A stretch of 64,000 nt of DNA from contig NZ_LHVO01000056.1 in NCBI RefSeq assembly GCF_001269925.1, forward strand, positions 124,001-188,000. Reading direction: 5' to 3'. Position 1 is the first letter of the stretch. Each line of letters opens with the position of its first letter. Shown here in pieces: positions 50,938 to 60,154 of the stretch. The position numbers and the translations under genes are program-made. The notes below the pieces were generated by a model, which made no database searches, was not told the DNA's origin, and was given only the letters and a program-made list of their open reading frames with translations. Source of the DNA: Pseudomonas sp. MIACH. GTDB taxonomy: Bacteria; Pseudomonadota; Gammaproteobacteria; Pseudomonadales; Pseudomonadaceae.

Positions 50938-53328
50938 TTAAAACAGTGGCATACCCGCCGAATGCCCGGCGCTTTCACCCTCTTGCGGGCACAACACCCG
51001 ACGTTCCAACACCGCCTGCAACGCCTCGAAACGCACAGGCTTGGCGAGGCGATCGGAAACGCCGATGCCATGGCAGTGCTCGCGTTCAGACGTATTCAGC
51101 GACGTACTCAAGGCGATCACCGGCAGTTCACCGCAGCCTGGCAGGGCACGAATCTGACAGCACAACGAGAAACCGCCTTCAGGTATATCCAACAAGACGG
51201 CGTCGAAGTGTTGCCCCTGCACGGCCGCCAACGCCGCCGGGCCGCTGTCCACGGTTTTCACCCGGTAACCCAGCTTGAGCAACATGCCGCGCACCACCAA
51301 CTGGCCGACGCTGTTGTCATCCACCAACAACACCGCGCAGTCCTGGGGCGCACGCTGCCGATCGTGCGCCGGTTTTGCCTCAGGCGGCACCGGGCTGACT
51401 TTCACGTCCAACTGAAAGCGGCTGCCCTTGCGCGGCTCGGAATGATGGGTAAGGCGCCCGCCCAACAGTTCGATCAATTGCCGGCAGATGGCCAGGCCAA
51501 TACCCAGGCCGCCGTATTCGCGGGTCATGGAGCCATCGAGCTGGAAAAAGCGCTGGTACAAGGTCGCCTCGTCGAGGAAGGCGAAACCAATACCGGTGTC
51601 GGTCACAATAAAGCTCAGGCGCACGCCGCCGTCACTGTGAGGCACACCCACCACCCGCAGGCGCACGGAGCCTTCGTGGGTGAACTTGAAAGCGTTGTCC
51701 AGCAAGCAATCCAGGCACTGCACCAGCTTGTCGGCGTCGCCCACCACGCGGTCCGGCAGATCAGCGGCCACATCGATGGAAAACGCCAGGCCTTTGCCTT
51801 GGGCGCTGGTATTGAATTGCTGGCGCAAGGTGTCGAGCACGCCGCGCAGGCTGAACACCCGAGGCTGGGCACTCAGGCGTCCGGCCTGCAGTTCGGTGAG
51901 GGTGAGGATGCCGTTGACCATGCGCATCATGTCCCGTGCCGAACCGGCGGCAGTTTGCTGGTACTGCGCCAGGTCGTCGTCCAGCGGCACTGTTTGCATC
52001 AGCTCAAGGGAGCCGATCACACCATTCATGGGCGTGCGCAGTTCATGGGTCAGCGTTGCGAGGAATTCATCCTTGAGACGGTTACTGCGGGCCAGTTGCT
52101 GGTTGAGCACTTCGAGCTTCTGGCTGGCGTCGAAGAGGATCTGCGCCTGCTGCTCACGCATGGCATTGATGCGGTCGGCCAGGGCCAGGGATAACAGTGC
52201 CACTTCAATCGCCGAGCCGATCTGGCTGGCGTACATGGTGAGGAACACATTGGGCAAGTAGCCCAGCACCATCAACGTGTTCACCACCCCGCCCAGCAGG
52301 AACGCAGACCAGGCGATGATGAAATACCGCGCCACCCGCTGGCCGCAGTACCAGGCCTTGATGGCGGCGACGAAGATGGTCACGGTGAATACCAGCGCCA
52401 AACCGGTCGCCAGGCGCAAGGCCAGGGCGTAGCTGGTCAGCAGCGCCAGCGCCATCACTACGCCGCCGCACGCCGCCAGCGTCAGCAAGAGCCGGTTAAT
52501 CCAGCGGCTGTGCTGCGCGGTATGCAGGAAGCTACGGGCGAACAGGCTGCCGAACAGCGCCGCGGAACCGATCAGCAACGGCACCGCCGCATTCGCCCAC
52601 CACGGGTTGTTCGGCCAGAAGTACTGCACCGCCACACCATTGACCGACAGTTGGTACAGGCCAAACGAGGCGATATAGAGGATGTAATACAGGTAGCTGG
52701 TGTCGCGCACGCTCAGGTAGATAAACAGGTTGTAGACCAGCATCCCCAGCAATACGCCATAGATCACCCCCAGCACAGACAGGCGCAGCGGTTGTTGCTC
52801 CAGATAAGCGGTGCCGGCCCAGAGCGTCAACGGCGCCTGGATGGAGCCTTCACTTTGCAGGCGCAGGTAGAGCGTTTGCTGCTGATCGGGCACAAAATTG
52901 AGCTTGAACAGGTAATTGCTCTGGCTGACTTCACGGCTGGAAAAAGGCAGCGCACTGCCGGTGCGGGTGGCCAGCCGGTAGTTGCCGGTGCCATCGTTCT
53001 GGTACAGGTCCAGATGATTCAGCGGAGGGTAAGCCAACTCCAGGAACCAGGTGCGGGGCGCGCGCGGGTCTTTGGCCATGTAATGCAGGTCGACCTTGAG
53101 CCAGAACACCGAGCGCGAATAGCCGGCATTGAGAGTGGCTTTGTCATGGTGCTTGAATTGCGCAGCGTAGGCGGGGGAGCTTACTTCAGCGATGGTGAGG
53201 GCATCGGTCGGGTCTTCGAGCACTTGCATGGCTCGGCCCAGCGGCAGGCTTCGAGTGTTCTGGTTGAACTCGATGGCGCTGGCGAGCATCGGCAGCCCGC
53301 ACAACAATAAAATCAGCAAATAGCGCAT
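50938..53328 (-). CDS. ladS: Hybrid sensor histidine kinase LadS
   Basis: This 796-residue sensor has a signal peptide (1-18), a periplasmic 7TMR-DISMED2 domain (about 25-170), seven membrane segments (about 185-385), a HisKA domain with phospho-acceptor His428 (THELRTPMNG), an ATPase domain (N box near 545, GGLGIGLAIC at 606-615) and a C-terminal receiver (about 664-775). Identity rests on this layout and on the thiD-thiE-hemL neighbours, as at P. aeruginosa ladS. LadS feeds the GacS/GacA-Rsm switch between planktonic and biofilm life. The receiver keeps Asp670-Asp671, Asp714 and Lys763, but the loop after Asp714 (IPEGGF) is shortened and lacks the usual MPxMDG. Confidence 0.9.
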   Translation of the reverse strand: MRYLLILLLCGLPMLASAIEFNQNTRSLPLGRAMQVLEDPTDALTIAEVSSPAYAAQFKHHDKATLNAGYSRSVFWLKVDLHYMAKDPRAPRTWFLELAYPPLNHLDLYQNDGTGNYRLATRTGSALPFSSREVSQSNYLFKLNFVPDQQQTLYLRLQSEGSIQAPLTLWAGTAYLEQQPLRLSVLGVIYGVLLGMLVYNLFIYLSVRDTSYLYYILYIASFGLYQLSVNGVAVQYFWPNNPWWANAAVPLLIGSAALFGSLFARSFLHTAQHSRWINRLLLTLAACGGVVMALALLTSYALALRLATGLALVFTVTIFVAAIKAWYCGQRVARYFIIAWSAFLLGGVVNTLMVLGYLPNVFLTMYASQIGSAIEVALLSLALADRINAMREQQAQILFDASQKLEVLNQQLARSNRLKDEFLATLTHELRTPMNGVIGSLELMQTVPLDDDLAQYQQTAAGSARDMMRMVNGILTLTELQAGRLSAQPRVFSLRGVLDTLRQQFNTSAQGKGLAFSIDVAADLPDRVVGDADKLVQCLDCLLDNAFKFTHEGSVRLRVVGVPHSDGGVRLSFIVTDTGIGFAFLDEATLYQRFFQLDGSMTREYGGLGIGLAICRQLIELLGGRLTHHSEPRKGSRFQLDVKVSPVPPEAKPAHDRQRAPQDCAVLLVDDNSVGQLVVRGMLLKLGYRVKTVDSGPAALAAVQGQHFDAVLLDIPEGGFSLCCQIRALPGCGELPVIALSTSLNTSEREHCHGIGVSDRLAKPVRFEALQAVLERRVLCPQEGESAGHSAGMPLF

Positions 53329-53603
53329 AGAGCCCCAGCGTGGCCTGTCCGGTTATGTCAAAAGCCCCCATTTCCTTTTGAGAAGACGTACACCGACGGT
53401 ACAGTCAGTTGTTTGGATCCACTTTAGCATAGCCGCTAAAGGCCATTGGACACCATTGAAATAATTTTCCTGAGGGCTCTAGAACAAGGCTTACAGCCTG
53501 TTTTCGTGAGAAGCAAAGCGCCAAAAAAGCGTCACTCTTTGGACAAAATTCAACCATCGCCCGACGGCCACGCCAAAAGCGTTTGGTGGTAAGCTCGCGC
53601 ACC

Positions 53604-54401
53604 ATGAATATCTACAGCTCTCGCCCTGTTGTCCTCTGTCTCTCCGGCCATGATCCCAGTGGTGGCGCCGGCTTGCAGGCAGATATCGAAGCCCTGCTCG
53701 CCCAAGGCTGCCATGCGGCTCCGGCCGTCACCGCCCTGACCGTGCAGAACACCGTCAATGTCAGCGATTTCCGCGTACTGGACCGTGAGTGGGTACTGGC
53801 CCAGGCTAATGCCGTGCTGGGCGACTCCGAAGTGGCGGCAGTCAAGCTGGGCATGCTCGGCTCCACCGCGATGGTCGACACCGTGGTCGAACTGCTGCAG
53901 GCGCACCCGCACCTGCCGGTGGTGTGCGATCCGGTGCTGCGCGCCGGCGGCGGTGGCAGCCTGGGCAAGGACGAAGTCGGCTACGCCATGCGGGAGCGGT
54001 TGTTGCCATTGTCGCTGATCGCCACACCGAACCTGCCTGAAGCCCGCATCCTGGCCGAACTGCCCGAGGGCACCGCCGACGAATGCGCCGAGAAGCTGCT
54101 GCCGTTTATCAAGCACCTGTTGATCACCGGCGGCCATGGCGACGAGCACGAAGTGCACAACCGTCTCTACAGCCGCGATGGCACGCGCCAGACCTTTACC
54201 TGCCAGCGCCTGCCCGGCAGCTATCACGGCTCGGGCTGCACCCTGGCCAGTGCCTTGGCCGGGCGGATCGCCCAAGGCGAAGGGGTGGTGAGTGCGGTGC
54301 AGTCGGCACTTAACTACACTTGGCGCACCCTGCGTGACGCCGAACAACTCGGCAAGGGCCAGTTCGTACCGCGCCGTCTGCCACTGGATTTCTGCTCGTA
54401 A
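53604..54401 (+). CDS. thiD: Hydroxymethylpyrimidine/phosphomethylpyrimidine kinase ThiD
   Basis: This 265-residue ribokinase-fold enzyme phosphorylates the pyrimidine part of thiamine twice. Visible are the substrate loop SGHDPSGGAGLQADIEA, VVCDPVLRAGGGGS (anion hole side) and the C-terminal GSGCTLASALAG with the catalytic-base region. The ATG at 53604 is used, as the three bases-class start at 53583 adds no conserved residues. No TPP riboswitch was recognised upstream (53329-53603). It precedes thiE by 32 bases. Confidence 0.95.
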   Translation: MNIYSSRPVVLCLSGHDPSGGAGLQADIEALLAQGCHAAPAVTALTVQNTVNVSDFRVLDREWVLAQANAVLGDSEVAAVKLGMLGSTAMVDTVVELLQAHPHLPVVCDPVLRAGGGGSLGKDEVGYAMRERLLPLSLIATPNLPEARILAELPEGTADECAEKLLPFIKHLLITGGHGDEHEVHNRLYSRDGTRQTFTCQRLPGSYHGSGCTLASALAGRIAQGEGVVSAVQSALNYTWRTLRDAEQLGKGQFVPRRLPLDFCS

Positions 54402-54433
54402 CTTTCCGCTCTTAACAGCAAGAGGCCTGCCCG

Positions 54434-55057
54434 ATGAAACTACGTGGCCTTTACGCCATTACCGACAGCCAACTGTTGGCCGGCAAGTTCCTCGCCTACG
54501 TCGAAGCGGCATTGGACGGTGGCGTGACCCTGCTGCAGTACCGCGACAAAAGCAGCGACGAAGCCCGGCGCCTGCGCGAAGCCGAAAAGCTGCGCGAGCT
54601 GTGCTCACGCTACAAGACCCAACTGATCATCAACGACGACGCTGAATTGGCCGCGCGCCTGGGCGTCGGCGTGCACCTGGGCCAGACCGACGGCCCACTG
54701 ACGCCCGCCCGTGCGCTGCTCGGCTCCAAGGCGATCATCGGCGCCACCTGCCACAGCCAGATCGAACTGGCCGAACAGGCGGCGAAGGAAGGCGCCAGTT
54801 ATGTCGCCTTCGGCCGCTTCTTCAATTCCAACACCAAGCCGGGCGCTCCGGCCGCCACCGTTGAAATGCTCGCCGAAGCCCGAAAGCGCCTGCATGTGCC
54901 GATCTGCGTGATCGGCGGCATCACCCTGGAGAACGCCGCACCGCTGGTGGCCCATGGTGCCGACCTGCTCGCCGTGGTCCACGGCCTGTTCGGTGCCGAC
55001 AGCACCCAGGAAGTCACGCGCCGCGCCCGCGCCTTCAACGCATTAATCAAATCCTGA
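54434..55057 (+). CDS. thiE: Thiamine phosphate synthase ThiE
   Basis: This 207-residue TIM-barrel joins the pyrimidine diphosphate and thiazole phosphate to make thiamine monophosphate. LLQYRDKSSDEARR and LIINDDAELAARLGVGVHLG are the phosphate and metal sites, and VIGGITLENA is the C-terminal phosphate loop. It follows thiD and precedes hemL by 18 bases, probably in one operon. Confidence 0.95.
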   Translation: MKLRGLYAITDSQLLAGKFLAYVEAALDGGVTLLQYRDKSSDEARRLREAEKLRELCSRYKTQLIINDDAELAARLGVGVHLGQTDGPLTPARALLGSKAIIGATCHSQIELAEQAAKEGASYVAFGRFFNSNTKPGAPAATVEMLAEARKRLHVPICVIGGITLENAAPLVAHGADLLAVVHGLFGADSTQEVTRRARAFNALIKS

Positions 55058-55075
55058 ATTCAGAGAGCCCTCAGC

Positions 55076-56359
55076 ATGTCTCGTTCCGAAACCCTGTTTG
55101 CCAATGCCCAAAAACACATCCCCGGCGGTGTGAACTCCCCCGTGCGTGCGTTCAAGAGCGTGGGCGGCACGCCGTTGTTCTTCAAGCATGCCGAAGGCGC
55201 CTACGTCACCGATGAAGACGACAAGCGCTACGTGGACTACGTCGGTTCCTGGGGCCCGATGATCCTCGGCCACAGCCACCCCGACGTGCTGGACGCAGTG
55301 CGCAAGCAGCTGGAACACGGCCTGTCCTACGGCGCGCCGACCGCCATGGAAACCGAGATGGCCGATCTGGTCTGCAGCATCGTGCCGTCGATGGAAATGG
55401 TGCGCATGGTCAGCTCCGGCACCGAAGCCACCATGAGCGCAATTCGCCTGGCCCGTGGTTTCACCGGCCGCGACAGCATCATCAAGTTCGAAGGCTGCTA
55501 CCACGGCCATTCCGACAGCCTGCTGGTCAAGGCCGGTTCCGGCGCGCTGACCCAAGGCGTACCCAGCTCGGCCGGCGTACCGGCAGCGTTCGCCAAACAC
55601 ACCCTGACCCTGCCGTTCAACGACATCAGCGCCGTCGAGCAGATGCTCAGCGAAGTCGGCCAGGACGTGGCGTGCATCATCGTCGAGCCGGTGGCCGGCA
55701 ACATGAACTGCGTGCCGCCTGCCCCTGGCTTTCTGGAAGGCCTGCGCGAACAGTGCGACAAGCACGGCGTGGTGCTGATTTTCGACGAAGTGATGACCGG
55801 CTTCCGCGTTGCCCTCGGCGGTGCCCAGGCGCACTACGGCGTCACGCCGGACCTGAGCACGTTCGGCAAGATCATCGGTGGCGGCATGCCCGTGGGCTGC
55901 TTCGGCGGCAAGCGCGAAATCATGCAGCACATCGCGCCGCTGGGCCCGGTGTACCAGGCCGGCACACTCTCGGGTAACCCGCTGGCCATGGCGGCCGGCC
56001 TGACCACCCTGCGCCTGATCAGCCGTCCGGGCTTCCACGCCGAGCTGACCGACTACACCACCCGCCTGCTCGACGGCCTGCAACAGCGCGCCGACGCCGC
56101 CGGTATCCCGTTCGTGACCACACAAGCGGGCGGCATGTTTGGCCTGTACTTCAGTGGCGCCGATGACATCGTCACCTTTGATGATGTGATGGGCAGCGAT
56201 GCCGACCTGTTCAAGCGCTTCTTCCACTTGATGCTGGAAGGCGGCGTCTACCTGGCGCCGAGTGCCTTTGAAGCGGGCTTCACCTCAATCGCCCATGGCG
56301 ACGCCGAGCTGAAACTGACCCTCGATGCCGCCGAGCGCGCCTTCGCCGCGCTGAAATAA
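55076..56359 (+). CDS. hemL: Glutamate-1-semialdehyde 2,1-aminomutase HemL
   Basis: This 427-residue PLP enzyme makes 5-aminolevulinate, the first haem precursor, from glutamate semialdehyde. It shows VNSPVRAFKSVGG at the N terminus, SSGTEATMSAIRLARG for phosphate binding, IFDEVMTGFRV, and the PLP lysine in STFGKIIGGGMPVG near residue 265. Length matches other HemL proteins. Haem synthesis complements the haem-uptake cluster elsewhere in the window only in a general sense. Confidence 0.97.
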   Translation: MSRSETLFANAQKHIPGGVNSPVRAFKSVGGTPLFFKHAEGAYVTDEDDKRYVDYVGSWGPMILGHSHPDVLDAVRKQLEHGLSYGAPTAMETEMADLVCSIVPSMEMVRMVSSGTEATMSAIRLARGFTGRDSIIKFEGCYHGHSDSLLVKAGSGALTQGVPSSAGVPAAFAKHTLTLPFNDISAVEQMLSEVGQDVACIIVEPVAGNMNCVPPAPGFLEGLREQCDKHGVVLIFDEVMTGFRVALGGAQAHYGVTPDLSTFGKIIGGGMPVGCFGGKREIMQHIAPLGPVYQAGTLSGNPLAMAAGLTTLRLISRPGFHAELTDYTTRLLDGLQQRADAAGIPFVTTQAGGMFGLYFSGADDIVTFDDVMGSDADLFKRFFHLMLEGGVYLAPSAFEAGFTSIAHGDAELKLTLDAAERAFAALK

Positions 56360-56585
56360 GCCGGTGCAAAAAACTGACGTCGCGGTGGTCGGCGTCAGAT
56401 TTGCTACTTTGCTTACAGAGATTTCCTTATTTTTCCGAGAATTTACCTGCAATCCGGCAGATAACTTGCCCAAGCAGCAGAAAAACGAGTAAAGACTTTG
56501 TAAGCAGAGGCCTGCTTATTTCATAATGCGCGCTTATTGGATCCCGAGAGGATCCGCGCGCCCCGTCAGAGGTAAGTCGATTCCC

Positions 56586-57140
56586 ATGAAACGCACCGGC
56601 CGCACCCTGGTACTGGGCTGCCTGTTGCTCCTTCAGCCGCTGCTGGCACATGCCCAGGCAGGCGGCAACTCGTTGTTAATCCCAGCGATGGGTCGTTGCA
56701 CCCTCAATACCCAGCCAGACAGCCAGGCCGAATCCCTGAGCGCGTGCCAGAAACAGGCCGACGGCGGGGATGCGCAGGCGCAATACGAGTTGGGCGAGTA
56801 CTACCACGACAGCAAGAATCCCGCCCGCGACCTCAACAAAGCCTTGAGCTACTTCGAGAAAGCCTCGTTGCAGGGCCACGCGCAGGCACAGTTCCAGCTC
56901 GGCACCATGTTCTTCAAAGGCGAAGGCGTGCCGGCCAATAACGTCCAAGCGTATATCGTGCTGAAAATGGCCGCGGTCAATGGCGCCGAAGACGCGCTGG
57001 ACACTGCCGACGAAGTCGCCGAGCACATGCAGCGCAATGAACTGGAAACCGCCACCCAGGTGCTGGGGCAGATTTTCCGCAATTATCTGCAGGAATTGCA
57101 GAGTGCCGATGGACGTTCGCCCTTCTCACCCCTGCCCTGA
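56586..57140 (+). CDS. Sel1/TPR repeat periplasmic protein
   Basis: This 184-residue protein has a signal peptide (MKRTGRTLVLGCLLLLQPLL, cleavage at AHAQA) and two Sel1-like repeats (DAQAQYELGEYYHDSKNPA and HAQAQFQLGTMFFKGEG, about 65-135). Such repeats mediate protein contacts. The ATG at 56586 is preferred to the frame start at 56526. It lies 226 bases after hemL with a poor hairpin between; the position matches PA3978 in P. aeruginosa. Confidence 0.87.
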   Translation: MKRTGRTLVLGCLLLLQPLLAHAQAGGNSLLIPAMGRCTLNTQPDSQAESLSACQKQADGGDAQAQYELGEYYHDSKNPARDLNKALSYFEKASLQGHAQAQFQLGTMFFKGEGVPANNVQAYIVLKMAAVNGAEDALDTADEVAEHMQRNELETATQVLGQIFRNYLQELQSADGRSPFSPLP

Positions 57141-57148
57141 CACCCAAC

Positions 57149-57475
57149 CTATTTCTCAGGCATCGGCATCGGAAACGGCATGACATTGCTCATGCCCCGG
57201 GCTTCGCTGATCTTCGGCGTGCCCAGGCGCTCGACTTCATCAATGCGCACAATCGAATGCATCGGCACAAAACTGCGCACCACGCCTTCGAATTGGGCCT
57301 TGAGCTTTTCCTCGCCCGGATCGACGACCAGCTGTGTGCGCTCGCCAAAGACGAACTCTTCCACTTCCAGGAAGCCCCACAGATCACTTTGATAGATCTG
57401 CTTGGCGTACATTTCGAACACCTGGCCCTGGTTGAGGAAAATCACCTTATAGATTGGAGCTTCACGTTTGGTCAT
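57149..57475 (-). CDS. DUF1820 family protein
   Basis: This 108-residue protein starts MTKREAPIYKVIFLNQGQVF and shows LWGFLEVEEFVFGE and VPMHSIVRIDEVERLG, the DUF1820 pattern of short cytoplasmic proteins. No function known. It is transcribed toward the Sel1 gene and is divergent from miaB. Confidence 0.9.
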   Translation of the reverse strand: MTKREAPIYKVIFLNQGQVFEMYAKQIYQSDLWGFLEVEEFVFGERTQLVVDPGEEKLKAQFEGVVRSFVPMHSIVRIDEVERLGTPKISEARGMSNVMPFPMPMPEK

Positions 57476-57606
57476 GGTGGGTGAGGAACACATGGGGGAT
57501 ATAAAAGAGGGCGCGAACTATAGCATGGCACCCGATGCACAGTGCTAGGAACCGATGGGCATGACCCCTATAATGCGCGGTTCTTTACCACCAGTTGACG
57601 ATTCCC

Positions 57607-58935
57607 ATGGCCAAGAAGCTTTATATCGAAACCCACGGTTGCCAGATGAACGAGTACGACAGCTCGCGCATGGTCGACCTGCTGGGTGAACACCAGGCCC
57701 TGGAAGTCACCGCCCGCGCCGAAGATGCCGACGTGATCCTGCTCAATACCTGCTCGATCCGCGAGCGGGCCCAGGACCGTGTGTACTCGCAGCTGGGTCG
57801 CTGGCGCGAGTTGAAACTGGCCAACCCGGACATGGTGATCGCCGTCGGCGGTTGCGTGGCCAGCCAGGAAGGCGCCGCGATCCGCGACCGTGCGCCGTAT
57901 GTCGACGTGGTCTTCGGCCCACAGACCCTGCACCGCCTGCCGGAAATGATCGACGCCGCGCGCATCACCAAGCTGCCCCAGGTCGACGTCTCGTTCCCGG
58001 AAATCGAAAAATTCGACCACCTGCCCGAACCGCGCATCGACGGGCCGAGCGCCTACGTGTCGGTGATGGAAGGCTGCAGCAAGTACTGCACCTTCTGTGT
58101 GGTGCCCTACACCCGCGGTGAAGAAGTCAGCCGGCCGTTTGACGACGTGCTAGCAGAAATCATCCACCTGGCCGAAAACGGCGTGCGCGAAGTGACCCTG
58201 CTGGGCCAGAACGTCAACGGCTATCGCGGCCTGACCCACGACGGGCGCCTGGCTGACCTGGCGGAGCTGATCCGCGTGGTCGCTGCGGTGGATGGCATCG
58301 AACGCATTCGCTACACCACCTCGCACCCGCTGGAATTCTCCGACAGCCTGATCCAGGCCCATGCCGAAGTACCGGAACTGGTCAAGCACCTGCACTTGCC
58401 GGTGCAGTCGGGCTCGGACCGCATCCTGTCGGCGATGAAACGCAACCACACCGCCCTGGAATACAAATCCAAACTGCGCAAACTGCGCGCAGCGGTGCCG
58501 GGCATTTGCATCAGTTCGGACTTTATCGTCGGTTTCCCCGGCGAAACCGAGAAAGACTTCCAGCAGACCATGAAGCTGATCGAAGACGTCGGTTTCGACT
58601 TCTCCTACTCGTTCGTCTACAGCCAACGTCCGGGCACCCCGGCGGCGGACCTGCTGGACGAAACCCCGGAAGCGCTGAAAAAAGAGCGCTTGAACGCGCT
58701 GCAACATCGCCTTAACCAGCAGGGTTTCGAGATCAGCCGACAAATGGTCGGTTCGATCCAGCGCATCCTGGTCACCGACTACTCGAAAAAAGACCCTGGC
58801 GAATTGCAGGGCCGCACCGAGAACAATCGGATCGTCAACTTCCGTTGCGATAATCCAACCCTGATCGGCCAGTTTGCCGATGTGCACATCGATGCGGCGC
58901 AACCGCACTCGTTGCGCGGCTCGCTGGTGCAATAA
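57607..58935 (+). CDS. miaB: tRNA methylthiotransferase MiaB
   Basis: This 442-residue radical-SAM enzyme makes 2-methylthio-N6-isopentenyladenosine at position 37 of tRNAs. The N-terminal domain binds one [4Fe-4S] cluster (Cys12 in ETHGCQMNEYDS, Cys in NTCSIRERA, and the VGGCVASQEG Cys), the radical-SAM cluster is CSKYCTFC, and a TRAM domain (about 375-440) ends the protein. The ATG at 57607 is used. Confidence 0.97.
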   Translation: MAKKLYIETHGCQMNEYDSSRMVDLLGEHQALEVTARAEDADVILLNTCSIRERAQDRVYSQLGRWRELKLANPDMVIAVGGCVASQEGAAIRDRAPYVDVVFGPQTLHRLPEMIDAARITKLPQVDVSFPEIEKFDHLPEPRIDGPSAYVSVMEGCSKYCTFCVVPYTRGEEVSRPFDDVLAEIIHLAENGVREVTLLGQNVNGYRGLTHDGRLADLAELIRVVAAVDGIERIRYTTSHPLEFSDSLIQAHAEVPELVKHLHLPVQSGSDRILSAMKRNHTALEYKSKLRKLRAAVPGICISSDFIVGFPGETEKDFQQTMKLIEDVGFDFSYSFVYSQRPGTPAADLLDETPEALKKERLNALQHRLNQQGFEISRQMVGSIQRILVTDYSKKDPGELQGRTENNRIVNFRCDNPTLIGQFADVHIDAAQPHSLRGSLVQ

Positions 58936-58945
58936 ACCAAGTTTC

Positions 58946-59046
58946 TGTAGGAGCGAGCTTGCTCGCGAAAAACCTGAGGGCACCGCGTATATTCAGGCTG
59001 TACGCCTTATCGTTGACGTTTTTCGCGAGCAAGCTCGCTCCTACAG
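58946..59046. repeat. REPIN, TAGGAGCGAGC class
   Basis: Arms TGTAGGAGCGAGCTTGCTCG and complement lie between miaB and ybeZ; the spacer is about 50 bases. It may separate the two transcripts. Confidence 0.88.
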
Positions 59047-59149
59047 AATCGCCGTCAGCCAATATGCTCCGTTTAAGTGCTTTCGCACCCGGCGTGCTGG
59101 CGTTATCCTCTCTTTCACCTAAACAGCCAAAGGGCGGCTAAAAGCAACC

Positions 59150-60154
59150 TTGAACGCACCCATAGCAGAACCCCATCGTTTTCTCCTCGAGCCCTTTGAG
59201 GCTCGCCGTTTCGCCAACCTGTGCGGACAGTTCGACGAGCACCTGCGCCTGATCGAACAACGCCTGAGCATCGAGATCCGCAATCGCGGCAATCAATTCG
59301 AGCTCATTGGTGAACCCCAACACACCACGTCTGCAGAAAACCTGCTGCGCCGCCTCTACCGTGAAACCAAGGGTAGTGAGCTGTCGCCGGAAACGGTGCA
59401 CCTGTACCTGCAGGAATCTGCCGTGGAAGACCTGGCCAACAACCCGGTGGCCGAAGCCAGCGTGGCCCTGCGCACCAAAAAAGGCATGATTCGCCCTCGC
59501 GGCTTGAATCAGCAGCGCTACGTCAAGGAAATCCTCGGCAACGACATCAACTTCGGCATCGGCCCCGCCGGTACGGGCAAGACCTACCTGGCGGTGGCCT
59601 GCGCGGTCGACGCCCTGGAGCGCGAGCAAGTACGCCGTATCCTGCTGGTGCGCCCAGCGGTCGAGGCCGGTGAAAAACTCGGCTTCCTGCCCGGCGACCT
59701 GGCCCAGAAGATCGACCCGTACCTGCGCCCGCTCTACGACGCACTGTACGAGATGCTCGGCTTTGAATACGTAGCCAAGCTGATCGAGCGCCAGGTGATC
59801 GAGATCGCCCCGCTGGCCTACATGCGCGGCCGCACCTTGAACAACAGCTTCATCATCCTCGACGAAAGCCAGAACACCACCGTCGAGCAGATGAAGATGT
59901 TCCTCACCCGTATCGGTTTCGGCTCCACCGCCGTGATCACCGGTGACGTCACCCAGGTCGACCTGCCCAAAGGCACCAAGTCCGGCCTGGCCCAGGTGAT
60001 CGAGGTGCTCAAGGACGTGCCGGGTATCAGCTTCACGCACTTCATGCCCAAGGACGTGGTCCGCCACCCGCTGGTGCAGCGCATTGTCGAAGCCTACGAG
60101 CGCTTCGACCACCGCGATGACGCGCCGGCCAAGGACGTTCGCCGCGATGCTTGA
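59150..60154 (+). CDS. ybeZ: PhoH family ATPase YbeZ
   Basis: This 334-residue protein has a small N-terminal domain and a PhoH ATPase domain with Walker A GPAGTGKTYLA near residue 140 and Walker B FIILDESQNTT near 238. It works with YbeY in rRNA maturation. The start codon is TTG (TTGAACGCACCC), with AAAGCAACC upstream. It overlaps ybeY by 8 bases. Confidence 0.94.
   Translation: MNAPIAEPHRFLLEPFEARRFANLCGQFDEHLRLIEQRLSIEIRNRGNQFELIGEPQHTTSAENLLRRLYRETKGSELSPETVHLYLQESAVEDLANNPVAEASVALRTKKGMIRPRGLNQQRYVKEILGNDINFGIGPAGTGKTYLAVACAVDALEREQVRRILLVRPAVEAGEKLGFLPGDLAQKIDPYLRPLYDALYEMLGFEYVAKLIERQVIEIAPLAYMRGRTLNNSFIILDESQNTTVEQMKMFLTRIGFGSTAVITGDVTQVDLPKGTKSGLAQVIEVLKDVPGISFTHFMPKDVVRHPLVQRIVEAYERFDHRDDAPAKDVRRDA

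Noticed and set aside
53329..53603. TPP riboswitch before thiD
   Set aside because: I looked for the CTGAGA and ACCTGA-type conserved boxes on the plus strand and did not find them.
56370..56400. Terminator after hemL
   Set aside because: CTGACG/CGTCAG gives only a 6-bp stem with a 13-base loop and a weak T-tract; too poor to call.
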